DNA from: Acinetobacter pseudolwoffii
GTDB taxonomy: Bacteria; Pseudomonadota; Gammaproteobacteria; Pseudomonadales; Moraxellaceae
Direction of reading: 5' to 3'
Assembly (NCBI RefSeq): GCF_002803605.1
Contig: NZ_PHRG01000004.1
Location: 1-64,000, forward strand
DNA length: 64,000 nucleotides
The position numbers were made by a program, and so were the translations under genes. The notes beneath the pieces were generated by a model. That model saw only the letters and a program-made list of their open reading frames with translations. It was not told the origin of the DNA and did not search any database. Positions 35,840 through 43,853 of this stretch are shown here, one piece after another; the first letter of the stretch is position 1, and every line of letters begins with the position of its first letter.

Positions 35840-36438
35840 CCGAGTTCTACCTCAATTTTCTTAGCAGCAGCTACAGACATAACAACTTTGTCGAACGCAA
35901 TCAAGCTAACAGGATCGATTGCAGCAGCATCAACCACATCTACGTGTGGAATATTGCGTGCAGCAAGATACAAGTTCTCATCAACAGCATCGGTAACGAT
36001 CAATGCACGAGTTGCATTCAAGTCGTTAAGCTTTGCAAGCAATTCTTTAGTTTTTGGAGCTGCAACAGCAAACTCATCAACTAAAATTAGGCGATCTTGA
36101 CGAACAAGTTCAGCCATGATGCATTGCATAGCACCGCGGTACATTTTACGGTTTACTTTTTGAGACCAGTCTTGTGGACGAGCAGCAAAAGTTTTACCAC
36201 CGCCAACCCAGATTGGGCTACGAATAGAACCAGCACGAGCACGGCCAGTACCTTTTTGACGGAATGGCTTGCGGCCACCGCCAGAAACGTCTGCACGTGA
36301 TTTCTGAGCTTTTGAACCTTGACGGCCACCAGCTAAATAAGCTGTAACCACTTGGTGAACAAGAGCTTCATTAAATTCACGACCGAACGCAACTTCTGAT
36401 AATTCAACAGCAGAGCCGGAAACAGTATTTAAATTCAC
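35836..36438 (-). CDS. rplD: 50S ribosomal protein L4
   Basis: 200 residues; lines the exit tunnel and, in E. coli, represses the S10 operon by attenuation and translational control. The extended loop ([20 protein letters not shown], about 60-80) is clear. Confidence 0.98.
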   Translation of the reverse strand: MNLNTVSGSAVELSEVAFGREFNEALVHQVVTAYLAGGRQGSKAQKSRADVSGGGRKPFRQKGTGRARAGSIRSPIWVGGGKTFAARPQDWSQKVNRKMYRGAMQCIMAELVRQDRLILVDEFAVAAPKTKELLAKLNDLNATRALIVTDAVDENLYLAARNIPHVDVVDAAAIDPVSLIAFDKVVMSVAAAKKIEVELG

Positions 36439-36449
36439 GTTATTTCCCC

Positions 36450-37088
36450 TCAGGCCTTGATCGTAGGACGAACGATTACGTCGCCACCAGTAGCACCAGG
36501 AACCGCGCCTTTAACAACAAGAACTGAACGTTCTGTGTCGATAGCAACGATCTCAAGACCCTGTGTAGTTACGCGTTCAGCACCTAAATGGCCAGCCATT
36601 TTTTTGCCTTTGAATACGCGACCAGGAGTCTGGTTTTGACCAGTAGAACCTAAAACACGGTGAGAAAGCGAGTTACCGTGAGTTGCATCTTGCGTACGGA
36701 AATTCCAACGCTTAACACCACCTTGGAAACCTTTACCTTTAGATTGACCAGTTACGTCAACAACTTGACCAACCTGGAACAATTCAACGGTAAGCGTACC
36801 ACCAACTTCACGACCTTCAAGATCAGCTTCTGTAGCGCGGAATTCTTGAACTAGACGACCAGCTGCAACACCTGCTTTCGCAAAGTGGCCTTTCTGAGCG
36901 TTAGTTACGCGAGATTCGCGACGTTCACCAGTAGTGATTTGAATCGCTTGATAACCATCAGTTTCAAGCGTTTTGATTTGAGTGATGCGGTTAGGATCAA
37001 CCTCAATCACTGTAACAGGCACAGAAACACCAGCATCTGTAAAGATACGTGTCATACCGCACTTGCGACCGACTAAACCAATAGCCAT
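36450..37088 (-). CDS. rplC: 50S ribosomal protein L3
   Basis: 212 residues with ATG 37088 ([20 protein letters not shown]), chosen because the GAGG ribosome binding site lies 9 bases upstream; an ATG two codons earlier is too close to it. The central [20 protein letters not shown], with the methylatable Gln, reaches towards the peptidyl-transferase centre. Confidence 0.97.
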   Translation of the reverse strand: MAIGLVGRKCGMTRIFTDAGVSVPVTVIEVDPNRITQIKTLETDGYQAIQITTGERRESRVTNAQKGHFAKAGVAAGRLVQEFRATEADLEGREVGGTLTVELFQVGQVVDVTGQSKGKGFQGGVKRWNFRTQDATHGNSLSHRVLGSTGQNQTPGRVFKGKKMAGHLGAERVTTQGLEIVAIDTERSVLVVKGAVPGATGGDVIVRPTIKA

Positions 37089-37114
37089 GTGCATAAACCT
37101 CTAAAAAAGCGGCC

Positions 37115-37137
37115 TAATTAACTTAGAGTGTTAATTA
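37115..37137 (-). other. small hairpin between rpsJ and rplC
   Basis: Arms TAATTAAC/GTTAATTA (8 bp, AT-rich) with a 7-base loop in the 60-base rpsJ-rplC gap. Too weak to terminate; possibly an RNA processing or stability element. Confidence 0.35.
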
Positions 37138-37148
37138 ACCCGAAAGCC

Positions 37149-37460
37149 TTAACCCAATGCGATCTGAACATCAACACCAGCTGCAAGATCTAACTTCATC
37201 AATGCATCTACAGTTTTGTCTGTAGGTTGAACGATGTCGATCAAACGCTTGTAAGTACGGATTTCGTACTGGTCACGCGCGTCTTTGTTTACGTGTGGTG
37301 ATGTTAAAACGTTAAAACGTTCAATGCGTGTTGGCATTGGAATTGGACCACACACTTGTGCTCCAGTACGTTTTGCGGTTTCTACGATTTCTTGAGCAGA
37401 TTGATCAATCAGGCGATGATCAAAAGACTTAAGACGGATACGAATTCTCTGGTTAGACAT
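37149..37460 (-). CDS. rpsJ: 30S ribosomal protein S10 (NusE)
   Basis: 103 residues from ATG 37460 ([20 protein letters not shown]), preceded by GGAG with a 9-base gap. It is also the antitermination partner of NusB. The conserved [20 protein letters not shown] lies in the middle. First gene of the ribosomal supercluster. Confidence 0.98.
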
Positions 37461-37638
37461 ACCAGTAAACTCCAAGCCAAATATATAAAGAATCACTCCT
37501 GACGCATCTCACCCCACTTTAATACGGGTAAGTGTCAAGAGCAGTGAAATATCACTAAGGTCGTGATCGATGCCACGACTGTAACGATAGTTAACTACTT
37601 TATTCGCAGTTAACCCCCTTCCTATCGAAGGGTCGCTT
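37461..37638 (-). promoter_or_regulatory. S10 operon leader with paired hairpins
   Basis: A leader of about 170 bases between the promoter and rpsJ. It contains CCCTTC/GAAGGG and GTTAACT/AGTTAAC inverted repeats (about 37585-37635). In E. coli and relatives, L4 binds an S10 leader to control transcription and translation; whether this leader does so cannot be told from sequence alone. Confidence 0.45.
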
Positions 37639-37667
37639 ATTATAGCCATTGTTTAATGCATAAGCAA
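37639..37667 (-). promoter_or_regulatory. putative S10 operon promoter
   Basis: Minus-strand consensus TATAAT (-10, 37639-37644) 17 bp after TTGCTT (-35, 37662-37667). The -35 is poor but the -10 is perfect. Position fits the start of the ribosomal supercluster. Confidence 0.6.
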
Positions 37668-37706
37668 ATCCCTTTTATGGTTTTATCCAAGTTTTCAATT
37701 TACCCC

Positions 37707-38468
37707 CTAAAACAAGAGTTTATTTTCTGAATGCGGGGCAGTTTTCGCCAAGACATATTCTATAGCTCGATTTAATATCTGATTTCCTTCAACAAACTTA
37801 TTTTTATGGGTCTTTTTTAATTCAGAGAGATCCTGAACATATTTTCCTGAAAATTGTGCAAGCTGCTCCTCATCTTCCAAAAATAAAGACAGGATTTCTG
37901 GAGTACTCTCTGGATGAAACTGAAAACCGAGCACATTTTTACCCAACTGGTACATCTGATTACGACAGGCTTGGTTTTCTGCCAGATGCACTGCCCCTTT
38001 GGGTATTTCAAAGCTTTCACTATGCCATTGCAGAATATTGAACTGTTCGGGTAAGCTAAAACATTCTTGCGGTAGATTGGCTACCTTGTGTACCGTGGCC
38101 CAGCCCAATTCCTGCTCAGGATTACGACTGACGCCCGCCCCCAATGCATTGGCAATCAATTGTCCACCCAGGCATAAACCGATTGCCGGTTTGCCATGTG
38201 ACAGATAACGACGCAACCAGCGTTTCTCTATCTTTAACCAGGGGAAATTCGCCTCATCATTGACACTCATGGTTCCGCCCATGATGATCAGTAAATCGAC
38301 GTCCTCAACCCTTGGCAAAGCCTCAATCTCTAAAGGACGATCCAACGGTAAAGCAAAAAACTCAGTCGCACTAATGTACGCCTGATACTGCTTTAAAAAC
38401 TCATGACAACTACCATAGCCTTCACCAGCAATATGCTGAAAATAATGCACTTTTAAATGCGACTTCAT
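37707..38468 (-). CDS. type 1 glutamine amidotransferase (GATase1)
   Basis: 253 residues from ATG 38468 (GAGGAG directly before it, close spacing; an in-frame TTG lies 3 codons upstream). A class I glutamine amidotransferase: nucleophile Cys in GLCLGGQLIANALG, catalytic His and Glu in FQFHPESTPE. It resembles GMP-synthase-like stand-alone GATases such as YfeJ, with LLIIMGGTMSVNDE near the N-terminus. Stand-alone, so the ammonia acceptor is unknown. Divergent from the metC-like gene. Confidence 0.85.
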   Translation of the reverse strand: MKSHLKVHYFQHIAGEGYGSCHEFLKQYQAYISATEFFALPLDRPLEIEALPRVEDVDLLIIMGGTMSVNDEANFPWLKIEKRWLRRYLSHGKPAIGLCLGGQLIANALGAGVSRNPEQELGWATVHKVANLPQECFSLPEQFNILQWHSESFEIPKGAVHLAENQACRNQMYQLGKNVLGFQFHPESTPEILSLFLEDEEQLAQFSGKYVQDLSELKKTHKNKFVEGNQILNRAIEYVLAKTAPHSENKLLF

Positions 38469-38629
38469 GCTCCTCAACCTATTTTTTAGCTAGATAGTTT
38501 TAGGTTTTGCAAAAATGAAGCCAACTTTTTTCAAGGACCAATTTTTTTAACAATTCACAACCGAACTGGCAGTGAGTCACAGATTCTCTTAAGCTAAGGT
38601 AATATTTGATTACATTTAAGGGCATTCAC

Positions 38630-39832
38630 GTGAAAAAAAACGCTCAAACCACCCTGATTCATGCACCACGAAAAGCCCCTCAATCCATTTCTACGGTTCA
38701 ACCTCCCCTGTTTCGTGCATCGACCATTATTTTTGAGAATACTGATGCGCTATTTAATCGCCACTGGACCGATGCTTATGACTATAGCTACGGCACCCAC
38801 GGCACACCCACGACATTCACCTTAGGCGATAACATCGCGCAAATTGAAGGGGGTGAATACTGCCTACTTGCGCCGAGCGGTTTATCCGCCATTAACCTGG
38901 TGAATTCTTGTTTCTTGAGCCAAGGTGATGAAGTCTGGGTTGCCGATAACATCTATGGCCCAAACATGGAACATCTGCGCAATCTGGAAACGCGTTATGG
39001 CATTGCGGTCAAAGTGTATAACCCGCTTGAGGTCGAAACCTTTACACCAAGTGAAAAAGCAAAACTGCTTTGGCTGGAAGCGGCCGGTTCAGTCACACTG
39101 GAGTTTCCAGATCTGGTCGGTTTAATCAAAAAAGCCCAGGCACATCATATTTTGACGGCGCTGGATAATACCTGGGGCGCAGGTCTGGCTTTTAATGCTT
39201 TTGATTTTGGCGAAGAGCATTTAAGTGTCGATATCACGGTTCATGCCCTGACCAAATATCCAAGCGGTGGTGGCGACATCTTGATGGGCTCAGTTGTTAC
39301 ACGAGATAAAACCCTGCATCACAAACTGTTCCGTACCCATGCCATTCAGGGCATTAGTGTTTCTGGTGATGATGTGGCGCAGGTACAACGCAGTCTGGCT
39401 TCGATGCAACTGCGTTATCAGCATCAGTCCGAAAGCGCACTGACTTTAATGAAGTGGCTCAAACAGCAAACTGAGCTTGTTCAAGTTTTACATCCAGCCG
39501 ATCCAGATTGCGCTGGACATCAATACTGGAAAGATATTTGTAATACAGGTCAAAGTGCCGGCCTGGTTAGCGTGATTTTTGATCATTCTTATAAGCTGCA
39601 AGATATTCGCAATTTCTGTGACAGCTTAAACCTGTTTAAGCTCGGCTTTAGCTGGGGTGGTCCTGTTAGCCTGGTCATGCTCTATAACTTAAAAGACATG
39701 CGTGTACTGAAACATTCACATTTAAAAGATGGCTTTTTGGTTCGTTTTTGTATCGGACTGGAACATCCGCAAGATTTGATTCAAGATATCCAGTACGCCC
39801 TAGAACACATGAAAAAGCCTAAAAATGAATAA
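38630..39832 (+). CDS. metC: PLP-dependent cystathionine beta-lyase-like enzyme
   Basis: 400 residues from GTG 38630, preceded by AAGGGC with a 6-base gap; the frame extends upstream to a TTG at 38606. Member of the Cys/Met metabolism PLP family: PPLFRASTIIFENTD near the N-terminus, Schiff-base lysine in HALTKYPSGGGDILMG, and LDNTWGAGLAF with the PLP-ring aspartate. The arrangement is that of MetC-type cystathionine beta-lyases (cystathionine to homocysteine, pyruvate and ammonia), though cysteine desulfhydrase activity is also possible. Cytoplasmic, tetrameric. Confidence 0.85.
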   Translation: MKKNAQTTLIHAPRKAPQSISTVQPPLFRASTIIFENTDALFNRHWTDAYDYSYGTHGTPTTFTLGDNIAQIEGGEYCLLAPSGLSAINLVNSCFLSQGDEVWVADNIYGPNMEHLRNLETRYGIAVKVYNPLEVETFTPSEKAKLLWLEAAGSVTLEFPDLVGLIKKAQAHHILTALDNTWGAGLAFNAFDFGEEHLSVDITVHALTKYPSGGGDILMGSVVTRDKTLHHKLFRTHAIQGISVSGDDVAQVQRSLASMQLRYQHQSESALTLMKWLKQQTELVQVLHPADPDCAGHQYWKDICNTGQSAGLVSVIFDHSYKLQDIRNFCDSLNLFKLGFSWGGPVSLVMLYNLKDMRVLKHSHLKDGFLVRFCIGLEHPQDLIQDIQYALEHMKKPKNE

Positions 39833-39852
39833 TAAACAATAGGAAAAGTTAT

Positions 39853-40230
39853 GTGAGCACCCCTTGGTATTGCTAAAAAACCACAAATACCATGCAAGAC
39901 ATTGTTTTATGTTCACAGCTTGCCAGTCGGCATGGTCTGCTTGTCGGTTTAACTGAAACTAAAAAAACAGTCACTCTTATTTATGAACAGAGTGTCGATC
40001 GGAATAGTGCTTTTGAAATGCTGCAAAACCCAAGTGGCCGAACCTCAAAAAAATGCCAAACAAGCAGAATTTGCAAAACAGCAAGCCAAGGAACAGTGAC
40101 CTCTAACCGGTGAGCAACAAAAGGAATTAGAACACGCGACTTAGGCAACCTAAAAAGTTCATAAAAGATACTGATCGATTTATCAAACTGCGCACGCAGG
40201 CTCGGAGATGATACCGGAGAGAATTGTCCG
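39853..40230 (+). pseudogene. remnant of a HerA-like DUF853 (YjgR) ATPase gene
   Basis: A start-like GTG (39853, MSTP...) with AGGAAAAG upstream is followed by a frame break. The frame at 39892 then gives IVLCSQLASRHGLLVGLTETKKTVTL, which aligns with the N-terminal Walker A region of YjgR-type ATPases (their GATGTGKTVT) but with the P-loop ruined. Without a break it continues straight into IYEQSVDRNSAFEMLQ, the family's C-terminal region. About 400 codons are therefore missing at about 39979. A further shift near 40023 leads to TQVAEPQKNAKQAEFAKQQA and then stops. This is a deletion-derived pseudogene; the right boundary is approximate. Confidence 0.7.
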
Positions 40231-40290
40231 CGAGTTTCATGACTGCTTTTTCAGTGAAAATAGCACGATTTATTCCTATCAAGATTTTTA

Positions 40291-40326
40291 AAATTATGGG
40301 ATATTCAGATATCCCATAATTTTTTT
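40291..40326 (+). terminator. strong terminator before hmp
   Basis: A 14-bp stem (AAATTATGGGATAT and its complement) with loop TCAG and a T-run (40319-40326). It insulates hmp from the upstream metC-like gene and pseudogene. Confidence 0.88.
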
Positions 40327-40364
40327 ATGGTTTTATTAAAAAATGTATTTACAAGGCATGCTAT

Positions 40365-40387
40365 AAGATGTATTTTAAATACATCTT
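40365..40387 (+). promoter_or_regulatory. NsrR operator upstream of hmp
   Basis: A perfect 11-1-11 inverted repeat: AAGATGTATTT, one base, then its exact complement. This matches the known NsrR consensus (AAGATGCYTTT half-sites). It overlaps a TATAAG/TAAGAT -10-like element and ends 28 bases before the hmp ATG, where bound NsrR would block RNA polymerase until nitric oxide destroys its Fe-S cluster. Confidence 0.9.
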
Positions 40388-40415
40388 ACAAATAAACAGC
40401 CATGAGAGATCAAAC

Positions 40416-41627
40416 ATGACTCCGCAGCAAATTGACCTTGTAAAAGCAACAGTGCCTGTACTCCGCGAAAATGGTGTGGCACTCACGGGCTATTTTTATA
40501 ACCGCATGTTAGGCAACAACCCTGCCCTTAAAGAAACGTTTAATATGGGTCACCAACGCAGTGGTGCACAGGCGCAAGCTCTTGCCGGCGCTGTATTGGC
40601 CTATGCCGAAAATATTGAAGACCCATCTGTACTTTTACCTGTGGTTGAGCTGATCGCGCATAAACACGTGAGCTTAAACATTCAAGCGCCAGACTATAAT
40701 ATTGTGGGTGAAAACCTGCTGCATTCTATTAGTGAAGTATTAAGCATCCCGATGGAAGATCCATTAATTGATGCTTGGGCTACAGCTTATGGTCAATTGG
40801 CTGACTTGTTCATCAGCACTGAAAAAACGATCTATGAGCAGCATCAGCAAACCAAAGGTAGCTGGTTAGGCTGGCGCAATTTCAAAATTGCCCAAAAAGT
40901 AGTGGAAAGTGACGAGATTACTTCAATCTATCTACAACCGGTCGATGGTGGCGATTTACCGAAATATGAAGCCGGTCAATATATTTCAGTTCGTGTATTC
41001 GTAGAAGAACTTGGCTTAAAACAGCCGCGTCAATATACGCTTTCAACCAGCCCTCAAGCAGACTATTTGCGTATTTCAGTTAAACGTGAACCGGGCAATG
41101 GCGCAGATCAAGTTGCAGGTTGGGTGTCTAACACTCTACATGGTTTGCCGGAAGGTTCAGAAATTGAAGTATCTGCACCAACAGGTAACTTCTACCTGAT
41201 CGATCCAGCTAAACGTAATGTGTTTATCAGTGGTGGTGTTGGCCTGACGCCAATGATCGCGATGCTGAACCAGCTGGTGACTCTGGATATGCCACAACCT
41301 GTGACCTTTATCCATGCTTGCCGTAGCAAACAGGTTCATGCGATGCACCAGCATATTCATGACCTGAAAGCAAAATATCCGCGCTTAAGCACCCTTACTG
41401 CTTATGAATTTCCACATCAAGCTGACAAACTGGGTGAGGATTATGATGTAGCAGGTCGTCTGGATCTGAGTACAGTTGATGCAGCGCTGTTACCAGTCAA
41501 TGCCGATTACTACCTTTGCGGCCCAATGCCATTTATGGCAGAACAGCAAAAAGCACTCGTTGCCCGCGGTATTCCTGCTGAAAATATTCATAGTGAAGCA
41601 TTTGGTACAGGTGGGGTTCACCACTAA
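40416..41627 (+). CDS. hmp: flavohemoprotein (nitric oxide dioxygenase)
   Basis: 403 residues from ATG 40416 (MTPQQIDLVKATVPVLRENG), with GAGAG 7 bases upstream. Converts NO and O2 to nitrate using NAD(P)H. The globin domain (about 1-138) has its proximal His in IAHKHVSLNI. The FAD domain has RQYTLSTS (about 204-211), and the NAD domain has ISGGVGLTPMIAML (about 270-283) and YYLCGPMPFM. Under a perfect NsrR site, with nsrR directly downstream, so the pair forms an NO-responsive circuit. Confidence 0.96.
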   Translation: MTPQQIDLVKATVPVLRENGVALTGYFYNRMLGNNPALKETFNMGHQRSGAQAQALAGAVLAYAENIEDPSVLLPVVELIAHKHVSLNIQAPDYNIVGENLLHSISEVLSIPMEDPLIDAWATAYGQLADLFISTEKTIYEQHQQTKGSWLGWRNFKIAQKVVESDEITSIYLQPVDGGDLPKYEAGQYISVRVFVEELGLKQPRQYTLSTSPQADYLRISVKREPGNGADQVAGWVSNTLHGLPEGSEIEVSAPTGNFYLIDPAKRNVFISGGVGLTPMIAMLNQLVTLDMPQPVTFIHACRSKQVHAMHQHIHDLKAKYPRLSTLTAYEFPHQADKLGEDYDVAGRLDLSTVDAALLPVNADYYLCGPMPFMAEQQKALVARGIPAENIHSEAFGTGGVHH

Positions 41628-41652
41628 GCCCTCGCTTCAAGCTGAATAGGTG

Positions 41653-41690
41653 GGGCTAGTCTGGTTATGCTAGACTAGCCCTTATCTATT
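41653..41690 (+). terminator. terminator of hmp
   Basis: Stem GGGCTAGTCT / AGACTAGCCC (10 bp) with a 9-base loop and a loose T-rich tail (TTATCTATTT). Located between hmp and nsrR, so the two may be transcribed separately or with partial read-through. Confidence 0.75.
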
Positions 41691-41716
41691 TAATTCTTAA
41701 AGATATTAGTGCGATC

Positions 41717-42169
41717 ATGCAATTAAACAAATTTACCGACTATGCTTTGCGTATTTTAATGTACATCTCCCAGCCGCGAGATACGCCGTATACGATTGCG
41801 GAAATTGCGCGAGATTTGTATGTGTCACAAAATCATTTAATGAAGATTGTGCATTTCATGTCGAAACAAGACTGGATTATTGCCACACGCGGTAAAGGCG
41901 GCGGCATCCGCTTAAATCCTACTACACTAAATCTAAAACTCGGTGAGATCGTGCGTAGCTTGCAGGGTGAAAATCATGTGATTGTCGAATGTAATACCCC
42001 ACCCTGCGTACTGCGTAGCAATTGTGGTTTAAAAGGTATTCTCGACCATGCGCTGGAACAGTTTTACCAAAGCCTGAACCAATATACCCTGGCCGATGTG
42101 CTCACCCCATCTAACCAATCTCATTTTAGTACTGTTTCTCCAATCGGTTTAATTAACCTGATGGATTAA
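41717..42169 (+). CDS. nsrR: Rrf2-family NO-sensing repressor NsrR
   Basis: 150 residues. An N-terminal winged helix (MQLNKFTDYALRILMYISQ, recognition helix around SQNHLMKIVHFM) is followed by ECNTPPCVLRSNCGLKG, the three cysteines (C-x5-C-x5-C) that hold an NO-sensitive Fe-S cluster in NsrR. The adjacent hmp with a matching operator confirms the role. No separate NsrR site is obvious in front of nsrR itself. Confidence 0.92.
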   Translation: MQLNKFTDYALRILMYISQPRDTPYTIAEIARDLYVSQNHLMKIVHFMSKQDWIIATRGKGGGIRLNPTTLNLKLGEIVRSLQGENHVIVECNTPPCVLRSNCGLKGILDHALEQFYQSLNQYTLADVLTPSNQSHFSTVSPIGLINLMD

Positions 42170-42257
42170 GTTGCAATAGCATTGCAAAGCAAAGTTCGCT
42201 TGCCTGTGCGACTTCCTTTATAATGTTTCTTTGTAGATCATTTATTGAAGTTGAGTT

Positions 42258-43202
42258 ATGCACCACAGCAGAGGAAAATCCAAAAACAGTAAGACAGCCC
42301 ATGCACCCAAGCAAAAGATCAGCTATGCGAAAAAAGTTGATTCTGCCATTACTGAATATTCTGTGCGCTCACTCAACTGGCTACGCAAAGCCGAATTTTT
42401 AATGAGTGCACCAAAACTCAGTCTTTGTGTAGAAGATACAGGCTATGAAATTGCTTTTGCCGGTCGCTCCAATGCCGGTAAATCCAGTGCGATTAATGCC
42501 CTGACCAACCAGAAACAGTTGGCACGTGCATCAAAAAGACCCGGCCGCACCCAGATGATTAACTTTTTTAGCTTGGGTAATCCAGATCAGCGTCTGGTCG
42601 ATTTACCAGGCTATGGCTATGCTGCCGTACCAGAGGCGATGAAAATTGTTTGGCAAAAAGAACTGGAAAATTATCTGATTCATCGCAAAAGCTTACAGGG
42701 CTTGGTGCTGTTAATGGATATTCGTCATCCGCTACAACACTTTGATGTGATGATGCTGGAATGGGCTTATTCACGTCATTTGTTTGTGCATGTTCTTTTG
42801 ACCAAATCAGATAAACTGAATCGCGGCCCTGCCTCTAAAGCGCTTCAGGAAGTCAAAGCTGCATTGAAAAAAATGAAACTGGACTTCTCGATTCAATTGT
42901 TCTCCTCTATGAACAAAGAGGGACTTGAAGAACTGGCCAGCGTCATGGGCGGCCGTCTGAATTTCACTTTAGATCAATCAACTCAATTTGATTTGGACAG
43001 TATTCCGGAAGTATCGGCTCATGATCTAAATCAATTCGATGAACCAGTTGAACTCGACTCTGGGTCTGATGCAACTGCTATTGGTGAGGTTTCACCGCAT
43101 GACTTAAATGAAGCTGAAGAACCGCTTGAATTACTTGAGCAGGATCAGTCAGAACTTAAAGCAGCAGATGAGCTGAACCAGAATAAACGCTCAGCTGAAT
43201 AA
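42258..43202 (+). CDS. engB: ribosome-biogenesis GTPase EngB (YihA/YsxC) with acidic tail
   Basis: 314 residues against about 210 for E. coli YihA. The GTPase core (about 45-230) contains G1 GRSNAGKSS, G3 DLPGYG, G4 TKSD and a G5-like SS; this family is needed for 50S maturation. The extra C-terminal 80 residues are strongly acidic and include a duplicated unit, VSAHDLNQFDEPVEL and VSPHDLNEAEEPLEL. The N-terminal 30 residues are basic (SRGKSKNSKTAHAPKQK). The tail may be disordered or bind a basic partner. Followed by a strong terminator; single gene. Confidence 0.93.
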   Translation: MHHSRGKSKNSKTAHAPKQKISYAKKVDSAITEYSVRSLNWLRKAEFLMSAPKLSLCVEDTGYEIAFAGRSNAGKSSAINALTNQKQLARASKRPGRTQMINFFSLGNPDQRLVDLPGYGYAAVPEAMKIVWQKELENYLIHRKSLQGLVLLMDIRHPLQHFDVMMLEWAYSRHLFVHVLLTKSDKLNRGPASKALQEVKAALKKMKLDFSIQLFSSMNKEGLEELASVMGGRLNFTLDQSTQFDLDSIPEVSAHDLNQFDEPVELDSGSDATAIGEVSPHDLNEAEEPLELLEQDQSELKAADELNQNKRSAE

Positions 43203-43238
43203 TCAAATGACAAAATATTTGATTGATTGATTTAAATT

Positions 43239-43275
43239 AAAAACCTCCGTTATGTCGCATAACGGAGGTTTTTTT
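43239..43275 (+). terminator. terminator of engB
   Basis: A 15-bp stem (AAACCTCCGTTATG and complement, loop TCG) followed by eight T. Very strong. Confidence 0.95.
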
Positions 43276-43433
43276 CTAGGCTGATTTTCGCTATGCCAAG
43301 CTGGCCAAGTGATAGCAGCGCCGGATTGATCAGATTTACCTGTTTTTACATGAAGACTGCATTGTTTACTTAGTGATTAAATCCTGATTCATATTAGAAT
43401 AAATCTTGATCAGCCTTAGATCAGGCACCCATT

Positions 43434-43853
43434 ATGAAACCATCTATCTCTGTGATTGCGCTGGCTGTTCAGGACATAGAGCAATCATTGCAATTTTATT
43501 GTGAGGGTTTAGGCTTTAAAAGCGACGGAATTATGGGGCAGGAATTTGAATATGGTGCGGTGGCGTTTATTCAACTGCAATCCGGTCTTAAGCTTGCCTT
43601 ATGGCCGCAGCGCAGCCTTCAGCAAGATACCGGTCTTGAATTGAGTCCGATCTGCCCAACCCAAATGGCGCTGGGACATAATGTCTATAGTCCATTAGAG
43701 GTTGACCAGATCATGGTACTGGCTGAACGTGCGGGCGCTAAAATTATCAAAGCTGCACACACCACCTTTTATGGCGGATATGCTGGTTATTTTCAGGATC
43801 CCAATGGTCATCTCTGGGAAATTGTCTGGAATCCGGACTTAAATAAAGATTAA
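43434..43853 (+). CDS. VOC-family (glyoxalase/dioxygenase superfamily) protein
   Basis: 139 residues made of two beta-alpha-beta-beta-beta units; VIALAVQDIEQSLQFYCEGLGF is the classical VOC start and GYAGYFQDPNGHLWEIVWNP the end, whose Glu is a probable metal ligand. The substrate is unknown (glyoxalase-, fosfomycin- and dioxygenase-type members all share this fold). Its TAA overlaps, on the opposite strand, the TAA of the symporter gene (43850-43853). Confidence 0.8.
   Translation: MKPSISVIALAVQDIEQSLQFYCEGLGFKSDGIMGQEFEYGAVAFIQLQSGLKLALWPQRSLQQDTGLELSPICPTQMALGHNVYSPLEVDQIMVLAERAGAKIIKAAHTTFYGGYAGYFQDPNGHLWEIVWNPDLNKD

Noticed and set aside
37500..37560. TTGACA (minus strand, near 37540) as a second S10 promoter
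   Set aside because: No acceptable -10 at 16-18 bases; GGGGTG occupies the position.
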